From Fidelibacterota bacterium (GTDB lineage Bacteria > Fidelibacterota > Marinisomatia > Marinisomatales > UBA1611), in the NCBI GenBank assembly GCA_015658495.1, contig DQOT01000036.1, positions 1-18,649 of the forward strand: DNA of 18,649 bases, in the 5' to 3' direction. The notes under the pieces were generated by a model. It was not told the DNA's origin and searched no databases. It saw only the letters and a list, made by a program, of their open reading frames with translations. Positions 1 to 9,052 of the stretch are shown one piece after another (position 1 is the first letter of the stretch; every line of letters begins with the position of its first letter). Position numbers and translations under genes: made by a program.

Positions 1-1994
1 CCCGATATATTCTGGAAAATCCTAAATCATTCCCCGGCGTATTGGGCACTATTGCTGATATGTTCCAGGTGGAAGAAGAATATCACGATGCGCTGGAATC
101 CGGATTGGGTGGATTGTCACATTGTTTGATTGCAAACGATAAAAAATCGGCATTGGCCACCCTGGAAAAAGCACGAGAAAAACAGGCTGGTGATTTCGCC
201 CTAATTCCATTAAAAGAAGCGAAATCACTTAAAACAAATCTGCAGAAAGTGCCAAAAAATCCACAAGTAATCGGGCGAGCTTCAGAACTTGTCAAAACCA
301 GTAAAGAGCTTCAGCCATTGGCTGATTACCTTTTGGGAAATTTACTAATTGTGGATGATTTGCAGACCGTACTCCAATCCAAAGATCTGGATGGTTGGGG
401 ATTAGTGGACCAAACAGGTGCTTTCTCCAGGAGTGATTTGATCCTAAAAAACAGACAAGTATCTGAACATGGTCATTTGATGGGACGTCAGAAAAAACTA
501 GATTCTATTTCTTCTGAATTAGACGGGCTCTCCAAAAAAGAAACAGAATTAACAACACAATTAAAATCACTTTTTGATGAAATCCAATCAAGCCAATCGG
601 ATGTAAAAAATAAACTACGCGAGATTGAAAAATTGGCTCAGGCTTCGTCTCAATGGGAGACAGAAGCAATTCGGAGTCAATTCCGGCAAACACAGATCAC
701 TGAATCGATTCAGTCCGCTAAACAGGAATTGGACGAAACAGAAGCAATATCGAAGCAATCCAAACAAGCATTGAAATCCCTCCAGCCTGCAATGGATAAA
801 GCCCAGAAAACTTTGGATTCATTCCAATCCAAAGTGGATAAAGCCAATGAGAATGTGCTTCAGGCGCGAACGGAACGGGATGAGTACCAGCAAAAAGCTC
901 AGGATATTCGTATTAATTTAATCGAATTAGAAACTCGGAGGGATCAACTCAAATTTAAAAAATCGTCTAGTGAAGAAACACGTGAAGAATTAAAATCCCG
1001 ACAAGTTGGCATCAAAACAGGGATTGAAGAACTTCAAGCCAAAAAGAAAGAATTGGATGGACAAATCGCCGCAGGAGAAAAGGAATTAAAAACGCTGAAT
1101 GCGGAAATCCAAAAACAGCTCTCCATCCTGGATCTCAAACAATCCGTTTTCCGCGAGACTTATCAAAATATTGAAGAAGTCCAGGCGCGCATTGTCGCAG
1201 AACAAAGAAATCGTGAACAAATTCTTGAAGATTTAAAAAATGCCGAATTGGAGGCGACAGAAACAAATCAATTGATTCGATTGGTTGAAGAACGAATTCG
1301 TGATCGATATCATAAAAAAGTGCCCACCGATTTGGTGGTGGATGATACAGAAGAACTGTTGGAAATTGAGATCAATAAAATCCAAAGGAGTTTAGAAAAT
1401 ATTGGTCCGGTGAATATGGCAGTGCAAGATGAGCATGACGAAGAAAATGAACGGCTGGAAACACTGTCTATCCAAAGAGATGATTTGATTGAAGCAGAAG
1501 AAAATCTTCGTGAAACTATTCGAAAAATTGATAAAGTGGCTCGGAAAAGATTCAAGGAAACTTTTGATTCAATTAAATCAAATTTTGAAAAATTATTTCA
1601 ATTATTTTTTGAAGGTGGCAATGCCAATCTGAAATTGGTCGGTGATCCTGATCCGTTGGAAGCAGATATTGGCATTGAAGCACGACCACCGGGAAAACGG
1701 AATACATCCCTGCGACTTCTTTCCAGTGGCGAAAAAGCTCTAACAGCCATCTCACTTCTTTTTGCAATATACCAGGTTAAGCCAAGTCCCTATTGTATTT
1801 TGGATGAAGTAGATGCGCCCTTGGATGATGTGAATATTCATAAATTCACTCGGGTTCTTTCCAAATTTTGCGATGAAACTCAATTCATTATTGTAACCCA
1901 TAATAAACTAACCATGGAAATCGCCGATTACATGTATGGTGTGACCCAGGAAAAGAAGGGAATTTCACAACTTGTTTCTGTGAAGTTTAACTAG
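1..1994 (+). CDS. smc: Chromosome segregation ATPase SMC, C-terminal half (5' end outside window)
   Basis: The frame is open from base 3, so the start lies upstream; 663 residues are visible. SMC dimers fold and tether the chromosome with ScpA/ScpB. The visible part begins in the hinge (GVLGTIADMFQV, then ALESGLGG), continues through a long charged Glu/Lys/Gln-rich coiled coil (about visible residues 165-480), and ends in the C-terminal ATPase half. That half has the typical ENIGPVNMA segment, an FFEGGNANL segment, the ABC signature LSSGEKALTAI, the Walker B segment YCILDEVDAPLDD and the H-switch FIIVTHNK. The N-terminal Walker A half is missing only because of the window edge. The signature reads LSSGE where bacterial SMCs usually have LSGGE; the rest of the motif is intact. 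The stop is TAG at 1992-1994. No terminator was seen before the next gene. The family assignment is very secure. Confidence 0.96.
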   Translation, partial: RYILENPKSFPGVLGTIADMFQVEEEYHDALESGLGGLSHCLIANDKKSALATLEKAREKQAGDFALIPLKEAKSLKTNLQKVPKNPQVIGRASELVKTSKELQPLADYLLGNLLIVDDLQTVLQSKDLDGWGLVDQTGAFSRSDLILKNRQVSEHGHLMGRQKKLDSISSELDGLSKKETELTTQLKSLFDEIQSSQSDVKNKLREIEKLAQASSQWETEAIRSQFRQTQITESIQSAKQELDETEAISKQSKQALKSLQPAMDKAQKTLDSFQSKVDKANENVLQARTERDEYQQKAQDIRINLIELETRRDQLKFKKSSSEETREELKSRQVGIKTGIEELQAKKKELDGQIAAGEKELKTLNAEIQKQLSILDLKQSVFRETYQNIEEVQARIVAEQRNREQILEDLKNAELEATETNQLIRLVEERIRDRYHKKVPTDLVVDDTEELLEIEINKIQRSLENIGPVNMAVQDEHDEENERLETLSIQRDDLIEAEENLRETIRKIDKVARKRFKETFDSIKSNFEKLFQLFFEGGNANLKLVGDPDPLEADIGIEARPPGKRNTSLRLLSSGEKALTAISLLFAIYQVKPSPYCILDEVDAPLDDVNIHKFTRVLSKFCDETQFIIVTHNKLTMEIADYMYGVTQEKKGISQLVSVKFN

Positions 1995-2007
1995 AAACTT
2001 TTCTTTA

Positions 2008-2050
2008 TTATTTATTATAGTATCATAATTGGTGCTAAATTCGGTACCAT
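2008..2050 (+). promoter_or_regulatory. Possible promoter/operator of the toxin-antitoxin pair
   Basis: This AT-rich 68-base gap contains -10-like hexamers (TATAGT at 2016, CATAAT at 2024) but no good -35 partner at standard spacing. An imperfect inverted repeat follows, TGGTGC (2030-2035) and GTACCA (2044-2049), six pairs including one G-T, with an 8-base spacer. Type II antitoxins commonly bind such repeats to repress their own operon, so an operator role is plausible. It is an inference from position and symmetry only. Confidence 0.25.
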
Positions 2051-2062
2051 ACTGGAAACCGA

Positions 2063-2332
2063 ATGAAAACAATATCGTCCCAAGAAATTAAACGTCGTGG
2101 CATTTCTGCTGTAGATGAAGATTTGAAAGATGGTCCAGTGCATGTCATAAAAAATAATAAACTAAAATATGTCATTATGGACCAAGAAAAATATTCCGAA
2201 TTAGTTTCTGAATCAGAAGCCAGTTATGATAAGCGGTTAATCAAAGCTTTAGATGAAATCGAAAGGGGAGAAATTCAGGCGCATGATACAATTAATGATT
2301 TAATGGATGCTATTGATTCCGAATCGATATAA
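2063..2332 (+). CDS. Type II antitoxin, Phd/YefM-like
   Basis: This 89-residue protein looks like a Phd/YefM-family antitoxin, which binds and neutralises its partner toxin and usually represses the operon. The N-terminal half (about 1-50) has the expected pattern: an SSQEIKRRG helix start, a VHVIKNNKLKYVIMDQEKY strand-helix segment typical of Phd/YefM proteins, then a charged helical tail (51-89) that would be the toxin-binding part. The start ATG at 2063 is preceded by a weak GGAAA at 2054-2058. Its TAA stop is followed with no gap by the TTG start of the toxin gene, so the two are almost certainly co-transcribed and probably translationally coupled. The order antitoxin then toxin is the usual one. 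The exact subfamily is uncertain. Confidence 0.82.
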   Translation: MKTISSQEIKRRGISAVDEDLKDGPVHVIKNNKLKYVIMDQEKYSELVSESEASYDKRLIKALDEIERGEIQAHDTINDLMDAIDSESI

Positions 2333-2608
2333 TTGTATTCTATACACACACCACCTGCATTTCGCCGAATTGCAAAAAAGGTTTTTAAATCTCATCCAGA
2401 TCTTCGGTCAAGATTTAAATCCATCATTGAATTATTGAGAAATGACCCCAATCACCCTTCACTTAAACTCCATCCATTAAGTGGAAAATATAATGGGCTC
2501 CATGCCATTAACCTCACCTTTAAATTCAGAATAACATTGATCATCAAATTTGAAAATAAATCAATTATTTTGGTTGATATTGGGGGTCATGATGAAGTGT
2601 ATAGGTGA
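2333..2608 (+). CDS. RelE/YafQ-like toxin (probable mRNA interferase)
   Basis: This 91-residue basic protein matches the RelE/ParE superfamily fold, which in RelE/YafQ members cleaves mRNA at the ribosome. Visible hallmarks are an N-terminal helical region rich in Arg and Lys (PAFRRIAKKVFKSHPDL), the core LKLHPLSGKYNGLHAINL with His47 and Gly51, the Arg67-containing strand FRITLIIKF, and the C-terminal IGGHDEVYR with His86, close to the YafQ/RelE ending GxHxxxy. There is no ATG anywhere in the reading frame, so the start must be the TTG at 2333, which directly abuts the antitoxin stop. Catalytic versus gyrase-directed activity cannot be settled from the sequence, but the terminal His motif favours a RelE/YafQ nuclease. 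Confidence 0.82.
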   Translation: MYSIHTPPAFRRIAKKVFKSHPDLRSRFKSIIELLRNDPNHPSLKLHPLSGKYNGLHAINLTFKFRITLIIKFENKSIILVDIGGHDEVYR

Positions 2609-2680
2609 TCTATTTTTCCACTATGTTTGCAAGACATTCTCCATTTAATCCCATTGAAAAACCCCTAAATTCCCGTTCTT

Positions 2681-3739
2681 ATGATTGCAACAAGTACTGA
2701 GTTTTTCCAAACTTATCCATTTATAAATACCTGGTTAGCACCGGCGCTGATCGTATTTGCCGGTGTTGTGCTGGGAATGTTTTTTAAACAGGTTGTCCAT
2801 TCCCGTCTTAAAAAGGCGGCATCAAAATCCAAATGGGAAGGGGATGACATTATCCTCGATGCGGTAGAATCACAGATTGTTCTCTGGTTCTTTTTAGCTG
2901 CACTATCACTTGCACTCCGTGATGTTGAAATTGCTGAACCGTTTGGGCTCTATGTATCCAAATTCCTGATCATAATCCTGATCGCTTCCATCACCCATGC
3001 AGCAGCTAAACTCATTGTCGGTCTACTTGATCTCTGGTCTAAGAATCAAGGGGGTGGGTTCCCGTCCACAACCATGTTTATCAATTTTGTATGGGTCACT
3101 GTTTATATTATTGGTATACTTGTTATTCTGGATGCTTTGGATATTTCTATCACGCCCATGCTTACGGCTTTGGGAATTGGTGGCTTGGCAGTCTCACTTG
3201 CCCTCAAGGATACCCTGACTGATGTATTTGCCGGTCTCCATATTTTGTTGAGTAAAAAAGTTCAACCAGGCGATTTTGTCATTCTGGATTCCGGTGAAAT
3301 GGGATATATCCAGAATATCACTTGGCGAAATACAAAAATGCTGGAGCGGACAAACAATATAATTAATATTCCGAATACCAAATTGTCCAATGCCATAATT
3401 AAGAATTATGACAGCGGTGATTCCAGCTTTTCCGTCAAAATTCCAGTGGGTGTGGGCTACGATTCCGATTTGGATGTGGTTGAGCGCGTGGTGATGGAAG
3501 TTGCCAATGATTTACATCAATCCATGGATGAGATGAATAAAGAAGCAAAACCTGCTTTCAAGTTCCGAGGATTTGGTCAATCCAGCATTGATTTCATAGT
3601 TTATTTCCGCGGGAATAAATACGGCGACCAGAATCCCATCATTCATGAATTTGTGAAAAAACTCCATAAGCGATTCAACGAGGAAGGGATTGAGATTCCC
3701 TTCCCTATGCGGACTGTTATCCAGCGCTCCGAATCATAG
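2681..3739 (+). CDS. Small-conductance mechanosensitive channel, MscS family
   Basis: This 352-residue inner-membrane protein should form a homo-oligomeric channel that opens under membrane tension during hypo-osmotic shock. Hydrophobic segments lie near residues 18-37, 66-82, 89-112 and 129-151, followed by the pore helix at about 157-185 (ITPMLTALGIGGLAVSLALK), which carries the Gly/Ala-rich pattern of MscS TM3. The beta domain follows (VQPGDFVILDSGEMGYIQNI, then TWRNTKMLERTNNIINIPN), and then the C-terminal alpha/beta domain ending IPFPMRTV, a typical MscS end. The ATG at 2681 has no recognisable Shine-Dalgarno site. The gene starts a tightly spaced four-gene unit: its TAG stop is followed directly by the ATG of the DUF423 gene. 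Family assignment is secure; the exact subtype is not. Confidence 0.93.
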   Translation: MIATSTEFFQTYPFINTWLAPALIVFAGVVLGMFFKQVVHSRLKKAASKSKWEGDDIILDAVESQIVLWFFLAALSLALRDVEIAEPFGLYVSKFLIIILIASITHAAAKLIVGLLDLWSKNQGGGFPSTTMFINFVWVTVYIIGILVILDALDISITPMLTALGIGGLAVSLALKDTLTDVFAGLHILLSKKVQPGDFVILDSGEMGYIQNITWRNTKMLERTNNIINIPNTKLSNAIIKNYDSGDSSFSVKIPVGVGYDSDLDVVERVVMEVANDLHQSMDEMNKEAKPAFKFRGFGQSSIDFIVYFRGNKYGDQNPIIHEFVKKLHKRFNEEGIEIPFPMRTVIQRSES

Positions 3740-4105
3740 ATGAAAACTTGGCTGATTGTTGGGGCGTCCCTGGCTGGATTAGCAGTTTTATTGGGCGCAT
3801 TTGGCGCACATGGTTTAAAATCAAAAGTCTCGCCAGAAGATCTCGCCATTTTTGAGACCGGTGTTCGATATCATTTGTACCATGCACTTGGATTATTGAT
3901 AATTGGTGCGATTGGTTTCCAGATTTCCCAAGATGTCATTCAGATTCCTGCTACTCTCCTTACCGCCGGTATCGTCATTTTTTCCGGGAGTCTTTATTTG
4001 TTGGTTTTAACCAATACAAGATGGCTTGGCGTAATCACGCCCATTGGCGGATTGTGTTTCATCATCGGCTGGTTACTGCTCGCATTCAATCTTTTTCGCT
4101 CCTGA
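3740..4105 (+). CDS. DUF423 (YgdD-type) small integral membrane protein
   Basis: This 121-residue protein has four predicted membrane helices (about 3-24, 45-63, 70-89 and 97-117). It carries the DUF423 signatures GAFGAHGLK near residue 20, the YHLYHALGLL segment in helix 2, the FSGSLYLLVLT segment in helix 3 and TPIGGLCFIIGWLLL at the end. The length is normal for the family. The biochemical role of DUF423 proteins is not known. It starts directly after the MscS stop codon and ends 3 bases before the permease start, so it is very likely part of the same transcript. The association with a mechanosensitive channel and a permease gives no firm functional clue beyond the membrane location. Confidence 0.9.
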   Translation: MKTWLIVGASLAGLAVLLGAFGAHGLKSKVSPEDLAIFETGVRYHLYHALGLLIIGAIGFQISQDVIQIPATLLTAGIVIFSGSLYLLVLTNTRWLGVITPIGGLCFIIGWLLLAFNLFRS

Positions 4106-4108
4106 TCC

Positions 4109-5416
4109 TTGACCCAACCTGAAACCAGAAGACATCTCTCTGTCTGGACGGCATCTTCTTTTGTTGTCGCTTCAATGATCGGTACGGGTGTATTCACCAG
4201 TCTCGGTTATCAACTGGTAAATATTCAATCCGTATTTCCCCTGATGATGCTCTGGATTGTTGGTGGCATTGTGGCATTGTGCGGCACATTGGTATATAGC
4301 GAATTGGGAGCCGCATTGCCACGCTCCGGTGGCGAATACCATTTATTAAGCCGCATCATCCATCCATCCATTGGTTTTGGCGCAGGAATAGTCTCAGCCA
4401 CCGTAGGATTTACTGCACCCGCAGTTTTGGCAGCCATGGCTTTGGGAAGTTATTTGTCTGCCGTCATCCCGGGATTGGATCAAACATTGATCGCTGCAAT
4501 CGTCATTTTAGGGTTTCATGGACTGCATATGATGAGTGTTACATGGGGAACGAAATTTCAGGATGGCTCTACCGCAATAAAAATTGGATTGATCCTGATC
4601 TTCATCGCATTTGGATTATTTATGGATGCGCCCCAATCCATTTCGATCTGGCCAAAACTCGGAGATGGAGCAGTGATGTTGAGTTCCGGGTTTGCTGTGA
4701 GTTTGGTTTGGGTATCCTATGCCTATACGGGATGGAATTCAGCGGTTTATGTTGCGGGAGAGATCCACGATCCGAAACAGAATATTTCGCGATCCATGCT
4801 GATGGGAACCGCCTTTGTCATGGTGCTTTATATTTTATTGAATTATGTGTTTTTGTATTCTGCTCCTACGGATGCTATAGTGGGGCAAGTGGAAGTGGGT
4901 TACATTTCCGGTATTCGAATATTTGGTAAAATGGGAGCAAAAATTATTGGAATTGGAATTTCTATTTTATTGTTATCCACCGTTAGCAGTTATGTTTACA
5001 TTGGCCCAAGAATCATGCAGATCATGGGAGAAGATCACGCGTTTATCGGATTTCTAAAAGAAAAGAATTCAGATGAAATCCCATTGAATGCCTTTTGGGT
5101 TCAATTGGGGATATCATTTCTGTTTATTCTCAAATCATCCTTTGAACAGGTGCTGATGTATGCTGGCATTTCTCTTATTATTACAACGACATTGACAGTT
5201 ATTTCTCTATTTATTCTGCGAATCAATGAACCTGATCTTGATCGTCCTTATAAAGTCTGGGCTTATCCACTTACACCCATGATCTACCTTATTATCAATT
5301 GCTGGATATTGTTCTATTCATTCAGGGAATCCACATTTGAGTTTATGGTTGGGATCGGTATTATCACCACAAGCATCGCCCTGTATTATTTAATTCCAGT
5401 CTTGAAAAAGGTTTAA
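4109..5416 (+). CDS. APC-superfamily amino acid permease
   Basis: This 435-residue transporter has about 12 hydrophobic segments. The first helix carries the APC substrate-binding motif (SSFVVASMIGTGVFTSLG, Gly-rich unwound region), helix 2 is followed by SELGAALPRSGGEYHLL, and the middle has YAYTGWNSAVYVAGEIHDPKQ, all typical of APC/LAT-type permeases. These move amino acids or relatives across the inner membrane by proton coupling or exchange. The start is TTG at 4109, 3 bases after the DUF423 stop; the next in-frame ATG falls inside helix 1 and would destroy the conserved motif. The stop codon overlaps the ATG of the homocysteine methyltransferase gene by one base. That pairing suggests S-methylmethionine, methionine or homocysteine as substrate (compare MmuP), but this is inferred from the neighbour only. 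Confidence 0.9.
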   Translation: MTQPETRRHLSVWTASSFVVASMIGTGVFTSLGYQLVNIQSVFPLMMLWIVGGIVALCGTLVYSELGAALPRSGGEYHLLSRIIHPSIGFGAGIVSATVGFTAPAVLAAMALGSYLSAVIPGLDQTLIAAIVILGFHGLHMMSVTWGTKFQDGSTAIKIGLILIFIAFGLFMDAPQSISIWPKLGDGAVMLSSGFAVSLVWVSYAYTGWNSAVYVAGEIHDPKQNISRSMLMGTAFVMVLYILLNYVFLYSAPTDAIVGQVEVGYISGIRIFGKMGAKIIGIGISILLLSTVSSYVYIGPRIMQIMGEDHAFIGFLKEKNSDEIPLNAFWVQLGISFLFILKSSFEQVLMYAGISLIITTTLTVISLFILRINEPDLDRPYKVWAYPLTPMIYLIINCWILFYSFRESTFEFMVGIGIITTSIALYYLIPVLKKV

Positions 5417-6273
5417 TGAAAAAACCATTACTCCTGGATGGTGCCATGGGAACTGAATTGATCAATCGTGGCATAGATCTCCCATTACCGATCTGGTCGG
5501 CAGATGCCAATTTAACCCATCCGGAAATTGTAAAGGAAATTCATTTCGAATACATTCAGGCTGGTGCGGAACTCATTACAACGAATACGTTTCGGACTAC
5601 AACCTGGACCTATCGAAAAGCAGGATATACACCAGCGAGAGCAAGAGAACGGGCAAAGGATAGTTTATATAAAGCGGTTGAATGTGCACAAAGTGCAGCG
5701 GGCGAAACTGTAAAAGTTGCCGGTTCTGTTACCTCTCTTGAAGACTGTTATTCTCCGGAGAAATTTCCCGGAAAAACCGCTGCTGAAGATATTTATGGCG
5801 AGACCACGGAATGGATGGTTGACGCAGGTTTGAATTTCATTTTATTTGAAACCATGGGGAATATCCAGGAGATCACCATCGCCCTGGAAACTGCCAAAGG
5901 TTTTGACAATGAGGTGTGGATAAGTCTCATTATGAAAAACGGCGATCATATTCTAGATGGAACGCCAATTCAAGATGTTATCTCACTAATTAATGGTTTT
6001 GAAGTGGATTGTTTGCTGAATAATTGCAACCAATTGGATACGACATTAAGGTGCATCGATCATTTTGAAAACGATTGGAAAGGGATGTGGGGCACCTATC
6101 CAAACCTTGGAAAAACTGATTTCGAAAATGATTATTTTGACATCATTGACGAATCTAATTTCAGCGCTGGAATGAAGTCTATTTTGATGAAAGATCCTGG
6201 TGTGATCGGGGTCTGCTGCGGGTCAACACCACAGCATATTAGAAAAATAAAAACCTTAATCGAAAAAGATTGA
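5416..6273 (+). CDS. Homocysteine S-methyltransferase family protein
   Basis: This 285-residue cytosolic enzyme belongs to the zinc-dependent homocysteine methyltransferase (Pfam S-methyl_trans) family, which transfers a methyl group to homocysteine to make methionine. The N-terminus has LLLDGAMGTELINRG, then GAELITTNTFRTT near residue 50, both family hallmarks. The three zinc-binding cysteines are in place: Cys204 in LLNNCNQ and Cys267/Cys268 in GVCCGSTPQHI. There is no cobalamin or folate domain, so it is not full-length MetH; free-standing relatives include MmuM (S-methylmethionine as donor), BHMT and MetH-N-like proteins. The ATG overlaps the stop of the upstream permease by one base (TAATG), implying coupled translation. 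The methyl donor cannot be decided from the sequence; context favours S-methylmethionine. Confidence 0.9.
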   Translation: MKKPLLLDGAMGTELINRGIDLPLPIWSADANLTHPEIVKEIHFEYIQAGAELITTNTFRTTTWTYRKAGYTPARARERAKDSLYKAVECAQSAAGETVKVAGSVTSLEDCYSPEKFPGKTAAEDIYGETTEWMVDAGLNFILFETMGNIQEITIALETAKGFDNEVWISLIMKNGDHILDGTPIQDVISLINGFEVDCLLNNCNQLDTTLRCIDHFENDWKGMWGTYPNLGKTDFENDYFDIIDESNFSAGMKSILMKDPGVIGVCCGSTPQHIRKIKTLIEKD

Positions 6274-6301
6274 ATGATAGAGTGATTGCACTATCATTTT
6301 T
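6274..6301 (+). terminator. Probable intrinsic terminator after the methyltransferase gene
   Basis: Immediately after the TGA stop, ATGATAG (6274-6280) pairs with CTATCAT (6291-6297). Two more pairs (TG/CA) can form after a two-base bulge, with an ATTG loop. A run of four further T residues ends at 6301. The stem is AT-rich and of medium strength, so termination may be partial. It marks the likely end of the MscS-to-methyltransferase transcript. Confidence 0.5.
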
Positions 6302-6351
6302 CATTCTACCAATCACCAAATCAACCATTCAACCAATCAACAAAAAAACAT
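6289..6351 (+). other. G-free leader upstream of dut
   Basis: From 6289 through 6351 the plus strand contains no G. The segment is C/A/T-rich, with ACCAATCA repeated at 6308-6315 and 6332-6339 and a related AACCATTC in between, then an A-run just before the start codon. A Shine-Dalgarno site is therefore impossible here, and the RNA would be unstructured. Initiation on dut must depend on start-codon exposure or an A-rich, S1-type contact. Confidence 0.6.
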
Positions 6352-6787
6352 GCATTTAAAGATCAAACCATTTAACGGGTCAGTCAGATCTCTTTACGAA
6401 AATCACGGCCATTTTCATGATGGCGATTCGGGGATCGATCTCTTCGTGATCTCGGAACAAACCATTGAAGCAGGGGAGACCACCCTGATCCATTTGGGCA
6501 TTGCCTGTGAGAATACGGAAAATAAACCGTATTTGTTAATGCCGCGATCCAGTATTGCCAAAACGCCACTCCGGCTATGCAATTCTATTGGACTCATCGA
6601 TGCGGGCTACCGTGGTGAGATCAAGGCAGTAGTGGATAATATTAAATCTGAGCTGTACACCGTGGAAAAAGGACAACGTTTGTTTCAATTAGTTGCCATG
6701 GACGGAAGTCCCATCAATTTCCAGTTGGTGGACGAATTGACAGAAACAACACGAGGCGAAGACGGGTTCGGTTCTACAGGGAAATAA
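6350..6787 (+). CDS. dut: dUTP diphosphatase (trimeric dUTPase)
   Basis: This 145-residue protein hydrolyses dUTP to dUMP and diphosphate, keeping uracil out of DNA and feeding thymidylate synthesis. All five motifs of trimeric dUTPases are visible in order: motif I GDSGIDLF (25-32), motif II PRSSIAKTPLRL (65-76), motif III NSIGLIDAGYRGEIKAVVDN (78-97) with the uracil-recognising hairpin, catalytic Asp84 and Tyr87, motif IV GQRLFQLV (108-115), and the C-terminal motif V RGEDGFGSTGK (135-145) that closes over the substrate. The length is normal. The ATG at 6350 gives the expected N-terminus. It lies 76 bases after the methyltransferase gene, beyond a probable terminator, and so is probably its own transcription unit. 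Assignment is very secure. Confidence 0.96.
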   Translation: MHLKIKPFNGSVRSLYENHGHFHDGDSGIDLFVISEQTIEAGETTLIHLGIACENTENKPYLLMPRSSIAKTPLRLCNSIGLIDAGYRGEIKAVVDNIKSELYTVEKGQRLFQLVAMDGSPINFQLVDELTETTRGEDGFGSTGK

Positions 6788-6881
6788 TGACAGACTTTGC
6801 CATATTGACACTTTTTATCACCTGACTCTTCCAAAATGAATTATAACTAAAATTGGTACATTCTTTGTATAAGGAGTGACA

Positions 6882-6912
6882 ATTTAAGACAATTTATAAA
6901 TCAGTCTTAAAT
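6882..6912. promoter_or_regulatory. Inverted repeat, candidate groESL operator
   Basis: ATTTAAGAC (6882-6890) and GTCTTAAAT (6904-6912) are perfect 9-bp inverted copies separated by 13 bases. The spacer contains the palindrome TTTATAAA (6893-6900), which includes a -10-like TATAAA. The element lies about 92 bases before groES. The architecture is like CIRCE (9-bp arms around a short spacer, target of HrcA), but the sequence and spacing are different. A regulatory role is inferred. A confident -35 element could not be placed; TTGACA at 6805-6810 has no good partner. Confidence 0.4.
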
Positions 6913-6990
6913 ATTGAAATAAAAACGAATTGTGTGGTAATTTTGCCGCCGCTTTTAATAAATATTTTTAATAAAAAAGATCAACACATA

Positions 6991-6996
6991 AAGGAG
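6991..6996 (+). promoter_or_regulatory. Strong Shine-Dalgarno site of groES
   Basis: AAGGAG ends 8 bases before the groES ATG. A second AAGGAG (7294-7299) overlaps the groES stop codon and serves groEL. Such strong sites are absent before most other genes in this window, fitting high expression of the chaperonin. Confidence 0.8.
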
Positions 6997-7004
6997 TTGA
7001 AGAA

Positions 7005-8940
<1,936 letters not shown>

Positions 8941-8967
8941 TCCTCATCAGATCCTATCTGATTTATA

Positions 8968-9001
8968 AAAAAAGCCTCCGCCATTTGGCGGGGGTTTTTT
9001 T
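8968..9001 (+). terminator. Strong intrinsic terminator after groEL
   Basis: CCTCCGCC (8975-8982) pairs with GGCGGGGG (8987-8994) over an ATTT loop, eight pairs with one G-T, followed by seven T residues (8995-9001). An A-run precedes the stem (8967-8973), so it could also work on the opposite strand. It separates groESL from polA. Confidence 0.9.
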
Positions 9002-9052
9002 ATGTAAAATGTTGGTGGAACAGGTGAGAAGAGTGCCGTAATTTTTTTGCTT

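Noticed and set aside
6805-6833. Consensus -35 hexamer TTGACA as groESL promoter
   Set aside because: At 16-18 bases spacing the sequence is CTTCCA-like, with no resemblance to a -10 box. It may be chance or use a non-sigma-70 factor.
6788-7004. CIRCE element (HrcA operator) before groES
   Set aside because: Neither TTAGCACTC nor GAGTGCTAA, nor close variants, occur in the gap; a different inverted repeat is present and reported separately.
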